This document shows, piece by piece, positions 1-5,910 of a stretch of 9,035 nt of DNA (position 1 is its first letter; each line of letters starts with the position of its first letter). The notes below the pieces were generated by a model. That model made no database searches. It was not told the origin of the DNA and worked only from the letters and a program-made list of their open reading frames with translations. The translations under genes and the position numbers were made by a program. Source of the stretch: Acidimicrobiaceae bacterium (lineage in GTDB: Bacteria; Actinomycetota; Acidimicrobiia; Acidimicrobiales; Ilumatobacteraceae). The stretch spans positions 7,977 to 17,011 of the forward strand of contig PMCN01000132.1 in assembly GCA_003154135.1 (NCBI GenBank), written 5' to 3'.

Positions 1-2
1 CG

Positions 3-1736
3 TCAGCGCACGGCGACGGTCACCGTGTCGGTGCCGCTGCGCAGCAACCTGCCCGGCCGCGCCGGCAGCAGGTCGCCGTGCTCGACGCACGGCACACCGT
101 TGACGATCACGTGGTGCACGCCGACCGCCTCGCCGTACACCCGGCCTGCCCCGCCCGGCAGGTCGAAGCGCATCGCGACAGGGCCGGGACCGACGGTGGC
201 AGGGTCGAACACCTGGAGGTCGGCGCACAGCCCCTCGCTCACACGGCCACGTTCGTGCAGCCCGTAGAGCGCGGCCGGAGCGCCGGTGAGGTAGTGCACG
301 GCTTCCTCGAGGGGAAGCAGGCCCCGCTCGCGCACGGCGCGGGCGAGCAGGGTGGTGCTGTAGGCGAAGCTGTCGATCATGTCGAGGTGCGCACCGGCGT
401 CGCTCGCGCCCACCACAGCGCGGTGGTCGCGCCACACCTCCACGCGACGCGCCCATGTGGCATCGTCCTGCCCGCGGTCCTGATTGGCGATCACGGTGCG
501 CAAGCCGTCGGCGACGACGATGTCGCACAGCACGTCCCACGACTCGCGCCCGAGCTCGCGGGCGATGTCGCCGATCACGCGACCCTCGTAGGGCTTCCAC
601 TCGTCGCTGAAGGTCTGCAGCACCCAGTAGCCGGCCCAGTTGCCGATGGACCGCTGCGCGCCCTGCGTGCCCTGCGCGAGCCGGTTCCACCCGGCGCGCC
701 CGGCGGGGTCGCGGAGCTGGCGCAGCTTCTCGTCGACCGGCAACGCCATGAGCGCATCCCATCCGTCGAGGATGTCGAGGATGAAGCCGCTGGTGAAGTT
801 GAGCCGCAGTCGGAACGTGTCGGGCAGGGTGAGCGCCAGCACGCGCCCACCTTCGGCGGCGGCGAGATCGAAGCCAGCCAGCTGGTGCTGCACGAGCTCC
901 CAGTTCTGCGCGTACACCTGCAACAGGTTCCAGTTGAGCGGCCGGTTGGCGGCGGCGCTCATCGCGCCCATCAATCGGAACGTGTCGTCGCTGAACTGCC
1001 CGACGGCCGGGATGAACTCGAGCTGCGTGCCCGGGAACTCGCTCACCACTGCGCAGAGCGCGATCAGCTCCTCGCGGCTCGCGCAGCGCGACGGCACCGG
1101 CCTGCCGTGGTGATCGTTGTGACTCGGCGACCACGTGCTGGTGAATCCCATGCCACCCGCGGCCAGGCCCTTGCGCAGCAGGCCCTTCATCTGCTCGACC
1201 TCGGCAGGCGTCGCATGCCGTTCCGACGCGTCGTCGTGCATCACCACGCGACGGATGGCCGAGTGGCCAACCATGAAGCCGGCGTTGGGCATGAGCGTGC
1301 CGTCGAGGAGGTCGAAGTACTCGGCCGACGTGCGCCAGTTCCACGGCACGCCCTGCTGCAGGCTCTCGAGCGGCATGCCCTCCACGCGGGCGAGCATGCG
1401 CATGAGGTAGTCGGCGTCGTCGGCGCGCACCGGGCCGTCGTCGCCGGCAAGTGGTGCGATGGTGAACCCGCAGTTGCCCGCCATCACCGTGGTGACGCCG
1501 TGCAGCGGTGAAGGGCTGAGCGTCGAGTCCCAGAAAGCCTGCGCGTCGTAGTGCGTGTGCAGGTCGATGAACCCGGGCGCGACCACGAGATCGGTGGCGT
1601 CGATGGTGCGCGTCGCCCCCTCGCCGACGTCGCCCACCGCGACGATGCGGCCGCCGCGCACGCCCACGTCGGCACGACGGCCGGCCGCGCCGGTGCCGTC
1701 GACGACCGTGCCACCGCTGATCTTGAGGTCGAGCAT
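3..1736 (-). CDS. Amidohydrolase, N-acyl-D-amino-acid deacylase (D-aminoacylase) family
   Basis: A 577-residue cytoplasmic metal-dependent amidohydrolase. Family members usually hydrolyse N-acyl-D-amino acids or related amides. Visible motifs are an N-terminal beta domain (residues 1-55), HTHYD (60-64, two metal ligands), GNCGF (88-91, with Cys89 as the family's metal-bridging Cys), GHS (157-159), GASDAGAH (443-450, with catalytic Asp446), and a C-terminal DLQVFDP strand (506-512) typical of the composite barrel. The ATG at 1736 is chosen because AAGGAG lies 7 bases upstream; an in-frame GTG at 1796 would overlap the upstream gene and has no such site. It is the last gene of the M24 peptidase/carotenoid oxygenase operon, with a 16-base gap. 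Oddity: where D-aminoacylases have two further zinc-binding histidines mid-barrel, this protein reads EFIPAVG (240-246) and PLNWNLL (266-272), with no His. The substrate is therefore uncertain; family assignment is confident. Confidence 0.88.
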   Translation of the reverse strand: MLDLKISGGTVVDGTGAAGRRADVGVRGGRIVAVGDVGEGATRTIDATDLVVAPGFIDLHTHYDAQAFWDSTLSPSPLHGVTTVMAGNCGFTIAPLAGDDGPVRADDADYLMRMLARVEGMPLESLQQGVPWNWRTSAEYFDLLDGTLMPNAGFMVGHSAIRRVVMHDDASERHATPAEVEQMKGLLRKGLAAGGMGFTSTWSPSHNDHHGRPVPSRCASREELIALCAVVSEFPGTQLEFIPAVGQFSDDTFRLMGAMSAAANRPLNWNLLQVYAQNWELVQHQLAGFDLAAAEGGRVLALTLPDTFRLRLNFTSGFILDILDGWDALMALPVDEKLRQLRDPAGRAGWNRLAQGTQGAQRSIGNWAGYWVLQTFSDEWKPYEGRVIGDIARELGRESWDVLCDIVVADGLRTVIANQDRGQDDATWARRVEVWRDHRAVVGASDAGAHLDMIDSFAYSTTLLARAVRERGLLPLEEAVHYLTGAPAALYGLHERGRVSEGLCADLQVFDPATVGPGPVAMRFDLPGGAGRVYGEAVGVHHVIVNGVPCVEHGDLLPARPGRLLRSGTDTVTVAVR

Positions 1737-1743
1737 TGCGAGT

Positions 1744-1749
1744 CTCCTT
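1744..1749 (-). promoter_or_regulatory. Shine-Dalgarno site AAGGAG of the amidohydrolase gene
   Basis: A perfect AAGGAG on the minus strand, 7 bases before the ATG at 1736. It lies in the 16-base gap after the oxygenase stop codon. It decides the start of the amidohydrolase and is the strongest ribosome binding site in the window, as expected for an internal operon gene. Confidence 0.85.
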
Positions 1750-1752
1750 GGT

Positions 1753-3174
1753 TCAGAGATCGGCGAACCAGCTGCCGTGGAAGCCGTGCGGGACACGCTG
1801 CGGCAACGGCACGGTGGCGATCGGGGCGGCCGTCATGTCGGCTGCGTGGAGCACCACGAACTTCGACGTCTCGGTCGCCGCGTCGTGCACGTAGGTGACC
1901 AGGTAGCCGTCGTCCTCTGCCGCGTCGTCGCCCGCCGGCACGAACACCGGCTCGCCGCTCTGCGACGTGGGGCCGAAGTCGTGGACCGAACGGGCGCCGG
2001 TGTGCAGGTCGTACTTCACGATGCAGGAGGCCGCGTCCATGTCGCCGTTGCGGCTGCCGTTGCGGCTGCCGTTGATGCTGCCGTTGATGTTTCCGTCGCG
2101 CGGCGCCACCGCCCAGCCGAAGCGGTTGGGCAGGCCGGTGAGACGGTCGTCGATGCGCGGGAACGCGTGCGACACGTCGTCGAGCTGCTCCTCGTGCACC
2201 TGACCCGTGTGCAGGTCGAACCGCCAGCGGTGCATGAAGCAGGGTTCGAACGAGTCGGGGCCGCCCGCCCACATGGTGGCGTGGCGCCCGGCGTCGAGCC
2301 ACACCGAGGTGGCTTCGGTGTCGTCGGTGCCGTCGTCCCACGCGTTCATGATGTGGAACACGTAGCAGAGCGGCACGTCGAACCAGCGGGGAGCCTCGCC
2401 CACGCGGGCACGGTCGCGATGGAGCAGACCGATGCGGGCCCCGTACGACTCGCGCCACTGGAACGGCATGGTGCCGGTGAGTGCGAGGTCGAGATCGAAC
2501 ACCACCGGCAGGTCGAGGAAGATGGCGTAGTGCCGGCTGATGGCGAAGTCGTGCACCATCGTCGGGCCGCCCACTTCGATGGGTTGGCTGTGCACCAGCG
2601 TGCCGTCGCGATCGACGACGTGGTACGTGACGAACGGCGCGCTCACAAGTTCGTAGCCGAAGAAGTGCATCTCGCCGGTCTCGGGGCAGGTGTGCGGGTG
2701 CGCGGTGAACGGCGTGTGCAACCGGCCGTCGAAGTCGCAGGGGCCCAACGTGTCGAGGTCGGGGCTCACCTCGTTGGGAAAGCTGCCCTCCTCGAGCGCG
2801 AGGATGCGGCCCGCGTGGCGTACGACGTGGGTGTTGGCGAGCCCGACGGTGAGGTCGAAGGTGCCGGTGCTCATGTCCATCCGGTCGACGCCGTCGAGCG
2901 CCTTCGTGCGCACCCACCTGTTGCGGTACCACTCGGCGCGGCCCTCACGCAGGCGGATGCCGTGCAACATGCCGTCGCCCGCGAACCAGTGCATCGTCGG
3001 GCCGTTCTTCGGGTTGGCACCGTTGCGGAAGTACCGGCCGTTGAGCTCGTGGGGCAGCGCACCGTGCACCGGCAGGTCGACCGCGTCGACCTCGCTGAGC
3101 ACCGGGGCGTAGTTGCCACGAAGGTGCCACGGGAGTCGTCGGGCGGGAGCGGTGGCGTCGTCGAGCGCAGTCAT
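1753..3174 (-). CDS. Carotenoid/stilbene cleavage oxygenase (RPE65 family)
   Basis: A 473-residue non-haem iron dioxygenase that cleaves a conjugated C=C bond of a carotenoid, apocarotenoid or stilbene-type substrate. All four iron-binding His motifs of the family are visible: TAHPH (157-161, His159), MVHDF (206-210, His208), FHIMNAW (273-279, His274) and VPHGFHG (461-467, His466). The N-terminus (YFRNGANP at 48-55, HWFAGDGMLHG at 62-72) and the length are normal. No signal peptide is seen. The ATG at 3174 lies 25 bases after the M24 peptidase stop, with no strong Shine-Dalgarno site; only a weak GAAG is present. Oddity: residues 361-376 are four tandem four-residue units (GNIN, GSIN, GSRN, GSRN) encoded by a 12-base repeat, probably a surface-loop expansion. 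The sequence alone does not say whether the substrate is a carotenoid or a lignin-type stilbene. Confidence 0.9.
   Translation of the reverse strand: MTALDDATAPARRLPWHLRGNYAPVLSEVDAVDLPVHGALPHELNGRYFRNGANPKNGPTMHWFAGDGMLHGIRLREGRAEWYRNRWVRTKALDGVDRMDMSTGTFDLTVGLANTHVVRHAGRILALEEGSFPNEVSPDLDTLGPCDFDGRLHTPFTAHPHTCPETGEMHFFGYELVSAPFVTYHVVDRDGTLVHSQPIEVGGPTMVHDFAISRHYAIFLDLPVVFDLDLALTGTMPFQWRESYGARIGLLHRDRARVGEAPRWFDVPLCYVFHIMNAWDDGTDDTEATSVWLDAGRHATMWAGGPDSFEPCFMHRWRFDLHTGQVHEEQLDDVSHAFPRIDDRLTGLPNRFGWAVAPRDGNINGSINGSRNGSRNGDMDAASCIVKYDLHTGARSVHDFGPTSQSGEPVFVPAGDDAAEDDGYLVTYVHDAATETSKFVVLHAADMTAAPIATVPLPQRVPHGFHGSWFADL
2047..2094 (-). repeat. Four-unit 12-bp tandem repeat inside the oxygenase gene
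   Basis: Units on the plus strand are GTTGCGGCTGCC (2047-2058), an identical copy (2059-2070), GTTGATGCTGCC (2071-2082) and GTTGATGTTTCC (2083-2094). The length is a multiple of three, so copy-number change would keep the reading frame. It encodes Gly-(Asn/Ser)-(Ile/Arg)-Asn repeats. The two identical copies suggest recent slippage; the outer ones have drifted. Confidence 0.9.
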
Positions 3175-3199
3175 GCGCGTCAGCTTCGCGCAGCCCGGC

Positions 3200-4318
3200 T
3201 CAGCCCAGCGTCACGAGCGCGTGGTCGGCGACGTTCATCGGCAGCGGCCCGTCGACGGTGGCGACCACGATGTCCTCGAGCCGCATGCCCCACCGGCCCG
3301 CCACGTAGATGCCGGGCTCGACGCTGAACGCATGGCCGGGCGCGATGGGCAGCGTGTTGCCCTCCACCATGTACGGGTCTTCATGCGCTTCCATGCCGAT
3401 GCCATGGCCGGTGCGGTGGATGAAGTACTGCCCGAAGCCGGCGTCGGTGATGATGCGACGGGCCGCCCGGTCGACCTCGTGGCACGCTGCACCCACCACG
3501 CCGGCGGCCACACCGGCAGCCTGCGCCTCGTGCAGCACGGCGTACGCATCGGCCACCTCGGCCGGCGGTGCGCCCAGCGACACGCATCGCGTGATGTCGC
3601 TGCAGTAGCCGTCCATGGTGCCGCCGAAGTCGCACAGCACGAGCTCGCCGTCGCGGATGACGTGCCCACCGGCGTGGTGGTGCGGCGAGGCCGCGTTCTC
3701 GCCGGCGGCGACGATGGCGAAGTTGACCACGTCGTGCCCTTCGGCGATGAGCCGTGCGCCGATGTCGGCACTCACCTCGGCCTCGGTACGGCCGACGAGC
3801 GCGATCTCGCCCGCGTGCAGCTGCGCGGCCACGCGGTCGGCCGCGGCCCCGGCCGCCTGCAGCGCCGCGATCTCCGCTGCGTCCTTGCACATGCGCAACG
3901 CGTTCATGACGGTGGTGCTGCGCACGAAGCGCGTGCTGCTAGAGGGCCAGTGACCCAGCAGGTCGACGAGGAAGCGGGCCCACATCGTGTCGCCCACTGC
4001 AGCGACCGCCGGCCTGGCAACCAGGTCGGCGACGATGGCCACCGGGTCGTCGGTCTCGTCCCACGGTCGCATCGTGAACGCCCCGGGTTGCTCGACCACG
4101 CGCGGCGCCTCCAGGCGTGGGATGACGAGCGTGGCGTCGCCGTCGCGAGGCACGACGAGCATCGTGAGCCGCTCGAGCGGCATCGCCTCGTAGCCGGTGA
4201 GGTAGGGCAGATCGCTGCCGACCGACACCAGCAGTGCGTCGACTCCCGACGCGCGCATGCTGGCCCTGGCGCGAGCGAGGCGGTCGAGGAACACGGCGGT
4301 GGGAACGGTCGTCGTCAC
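3200..4318 (-). CDS. M24 family metallopeptidase (Xaa-Pro aminopeptidase/prolidase-like)
   Basis: A 372-residue cytoplasmic pita-bread-fold hydrolase with the usual two parts: an N-terminal creatinase-like domain (about 1-135) and a C-terminal catalytic domain (about 140-372). All five dinuclear metal ligands can be placed: Asp230 (LCDFGG), Asp241 (CSDITR), His305 (RTGHGIG), Glu334 (SVEPGIY) and Glu348 (RLEDI). The SPHHH segment (211-215) fits the extra catalytic histidine region. It is therefore expected to be active on Xaa-Pro peptides or a related amide. The longest frame begins at a TTG (4342); I prefer the GTG at 4318, which has a -10-like CAGAAT exactly 6 bases upstream and so may start a leaderless mRNA. 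It is the first gene of a three-gene operon. Creatinase and methionine aminopeptidase share the fold, but length and motifs favour the Xaa-Pro group. Confidence 0.9.
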   Translation of the reverse strand: MTTTVPTAVFLDRLARARASMRASGVDALLVSVGSDLPYLTGYEAMPLERLTMLVVPRDGDATLVIPRLEAPRVVEQPGAFTMRPWDETDDPVAIVADLVARPAVAAVGDTMWARFLVDLLGHWPSSSTRFVRSTTVMNALRMCKDAAEIAALQAAGAAADRVAAQLHAGEIALVGRTEAEVSADIGARLIAEGHDVVNFAIVAAGENAASPHHHAGGHVIRDGELVLCDFGGTMDGYCSDITRCVSLGAPPAEVADAYAVLHEAQAAGVAAGVVGAACHEVDRAARRIITDAGFGQYFIHRTGHGIGMEAHEDPYMVEGNTLPIAPGHAFSVEPGIYVAGRWGMRLEDIVVATVDGPLPMNVADHALVTLG

Positions 4319-4324
4319 CCGGTC

Positions 4325-4330
4325 ATTCTG
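4325..4330 (-). promoter_or_regulatory. Putative -10 box (CAGAAT) of the M24-oxygenase-amidohydrolase operon
   Basis: CAGAAT on the minus strand matches TATAAT at 4 of 6 positions. It ends 6 bases before the GTG at 4318, so transcription would begin at or next to the start codon. No Shine-Dalgarno site is present. It occupies the place of the -35 box for the opposite promoter, 17 bases from that promoter's -10. Short motif, so moderate confidence only. Confidence 0.45.
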
Positions 4331-4347
4331 CCCTGCCGCCAAGGACC

Positions 4348-4353
4348 TATGCT
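4348..4353 (+). promoter_or_regulatory. Putative -10 box (TATGCT) of the lipoprotein metallopeptidase gene
   Basis: TATGCT matches TATAAT at 4 of 6 positions, including the key TA and the final T. It ends 6 bases before the GTG at 4360, which fits a leaderless transcript. An AAGGAC at 4341-4346 lies 13 bases from the GTG, too far for a normal Shine-Dalgarno site. No clear -35 is seen; that position (4325-4330) is the opposing promoter's -10. Confidence 0.5.
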
Positions 4354-4359
4354 CGCTCC

Positions 4360-5907
4360 GTGCGCACTCGAGTGATTGCTGTCGTCGGATTGGTCGCCAT
4401 CATCACCGCGGCATGCGGCGCCGCGGATCCCGGTGTCACCGCGACCCGCAGCCGTGCAGGTTCCACCGGCAACACCCCTACCGACACCACGGGCGGCGGT
4501 GGTGGGCAGCTCATCCCCAGCGACACCACGGGCGGCACCACGGGCGGCGGCGGCACCACACCGCCGAAGAAGACGTACACCATCATCGACGGGGTGGTCG
4601 ACTTCGGGAACCTCGGCCCGCGCCACCCGAAGTACGACGGTTTCCTCACCGCCGCGTTCGGCGACATCCAGGACTACTGGGCCAAGGCCTTCCCCCAGGC
4701 CTACAAGACCGCCTGGACACCGCTGAAGGGCGGCATCTTCGCCGCCTACCCCGACCGCACGACGCCCATCCCCGGCTGCGGCAGCCCGCAGTCGAGCTAC
4801 CAGGACGTGGCCAGCCGAGGCGCGTTCTACTGCAGCCAGGGCGACTTCATGGCGTACGACGACGACAAGCTGCTGCCATCACTCGTCGACCAGCTGGGCA
4901 AGGAGGCCGTGGCCGTCGTGCTCGCCCACGAGTTCGGCCACGCCGTGCAGCACCGGGCGGGCGAGGACAACCAGCCCGTCATCCTCAAAGAGCAGCAGGC
5001 CGACTGCTTCGCCGGCGCCTGGACCGCGCACGTGGCCAGCGGTGGCAGCAAGCTCATCTCGTTCGACGACAACGCGGTCAAGGGCGGCCTGATCGCCATG
5101 ATCAACGTGCGCGACCCAGTCAACGGCAACGGCCTCAACGATCCCGATGCCCACGGCACGGGGTTCGACCGCGTGGGCGCGTTCCAGGATGGCTTCCTCG
5201 GCGGGCCCGACCGGTGCAAGACGTTCTTCACCGAGGACCGCGTCAGCAAGCTCATCGACATCCCGTTCGACACGGCCGACCCCAACCAGGGCAACCTTCC
5301 GCTCGTCGACCCGAACCCCGACCCCACCAACGGGGCGTCCGACATCGTCACCCTCATCCCGAAGAGCCTCGACTTCTTCTGGGAGGCGCTCGCCACGGCC
5401 AACAAGGTGCCGTTCACCGCACCGAAGTTCACCCAGTACCCCGATGCCGGGCCATATCCCAACTGCGCGGGCATCGCACCTGCCACGTACAAGAACAACG
5501 TGGTGTACTGCGCTGCCGACAACACCATCTACTGGGACTTCGACTATGCGTTGAAGCTGTCGAAGGATGCGCTCACGGGTGACATGTCGGTGGGCTACCT
5601 GTTCTCCAACGCGTACAGCGACGCCATCCAGACGGCACTGAAGAGCTCGCGCAAGGGTGCCAAGCGCGCACTGTTCGACGACTGCCTCACCGGCGCCTGG
5701 GTGGGCTCCGTGGTGCCCCCCATCCCGACCGACCGGCAGGACCAATTGAGCCTCTCGGCGGGCGATCTCGACGAAGCGGTCATCACGGCCATCGCCCGCG
5801 GTGACCAATCGACCGACAGCAACGTGAACGGCATGGCCTTCGACAAGATCACCGCCTTCCGCACGGGTGTGCTCGGCGGGCTCAACGTCTGCCAGTCGCA
5901 GAAGTAG
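4360..5907 (+). CDS. Lipoprotein, YpfJ-type neutral zinc metallopeptidase with a degenerate second domain
   Basis: A 515-residue exported protein. A short signal peptide (basic start, hydrophobic 5-18) ends in ITAAC, giving a lipid-modified Cys19. A Thr/Gly-rich linker follows (about 38-70). Domain 1 (about 80-290) is a zinc metallopeptidase with HEFGH (190-194) and Glu211 in KEQQADCFAGAW as the third ligand. Domain 2 (about 335-513) aligns to domain 1 at a near-constant offset of 225-229 residues. It keeps YPD, four cysteines (140/158/216/286 against 369/384/442/511), the C-x-x-GAW motif and the FD-(6 residues)-G-x-LGG ending. However, HEFGH has become NAYSD (417-421) and Glu211 has become Ala437. 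I read it as an internal duplication with a dead second copy, perhaps used for substrate binding or autoregulation. The GTG at 4360 is chosen because a lipoprotein signal begins there; the frame is open upstream to 4234. It ends 3 bases from the convergent transpeptidase gene. The substrate is unknown. Confidence 0.88.
   Translation: MRTRVIAVVGLVAIITAACGAADPGVTATRSRAGSTGNTPTDTTGGGGGQLIPSDTTGGTTGGGGTTPPKKTYTIIDGVVDFGNLGPRHPKYDGFLTAAFGDIQDYWAKAFPQAYKTAWTPLKGGIFAAYPDRTTPIPGCGSPQSSYQDVASRGAFYCSQGDFMAYDDDKLLPSLVDQLGKEAVAVVLAHEFGHAVQHRAGEDNQPVILKEQQADCFAGAWTAHVASGGSKLISFDDNAVKGGLIAMINVRDPVNGNGLNDPDAHGTGFDRVGAFQDGFLGGPDRCKTFFTEDRVSKLIDIPFDTADPNQGNLPLVDPNPDPTNGASDIVTLIPKSLDFFWEALATANKVPFTAPKFTQYPDAGPYPNCAGIAPATYKNNVVYCAADNTIYWDFDYALKLSKDALTGDMSVGYLFSNAYSDAIQTALKSSRKGAKRALFDDCLTGAWVGSVVPPIPTDRQDQLSLSAGDLDEAVITAIARGDQSTDSNVNGMAFDKITAFRTGVLGGLNVCQSQK
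4483..4548 (+). repeat. Short direct repeats encoding the Thr/Gly-rich linker
   Basis: GACACCACGGGCGGC occurs at 4483-4497 and again at 4522-4536. A 12-base partial copy, ACCACGGGCGGC, is at 4537-4548. They encode DTTGG/TTGG units in the flexible linker between the lipidated Cys and the peptidase domain. It is probably slippage-generated spacer sequence. Confidence 0.75.
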
Positions 5908-5910
5908 CCG

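Noticed and set aside
78..1511. Long plus-strand open frame (477 codons) opposite the amidohydrolase
   Set aside because: Antisense shadow created by high-GC codon bias. The translation is low-complexity Arg/His/Ala/Val with no motif, while the minus strand encodes a complete recognisable enzyme.
1737..1796. Upstream GTG start (1796) for the amidohydrolase
   Set aside because: It would overlap the oxygenase coding region and ignore the perfect AAGGAG before the ATG at 1736; the extra residues do not resemble the family.
2047..2094. Short regular repeats as a CRISPR or regulatory array
   Set aside because: Units are contiguous, 12 bases, without spacers, and in frame inside a coding sequence.
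1484..2932. Minus-strand open frame of 482 codons overlapping the oxygenase and amidohydrolase
   Set aside because: Arg/His-rich frame-shifted reading of two well-supported genes.
1555..3327. Plus-strand open frame of 590 codons opposite the oxygenase
   Set aside because: Antisense shadow. It spans the gap between two minus-strand genes and shows no domain, whereas the oxygenase has all four iron His motifs.
4341..4346. AAGGAC as Shine-Dalgarno site for the lipoprotein gene
   Set aside because: It is 13 bases from the GTG, longer than the usual 5-9, and overlaps the region immediately before the better-placed -10 box.
4234..4359. ATG at 4234 as start of the lipoprotein gene
   Set aside because: It would lie inside the M24 gene and bury the lipoprotein signal 42 residues in; the added residues are Arg-rich shadow sequence.
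3113..4375. Plus-strand open frame of 420 codons opposite the M24 peptidase
   Set aside because: Antisense shadow with biased composition; the M24 frame has all five metal ligands.
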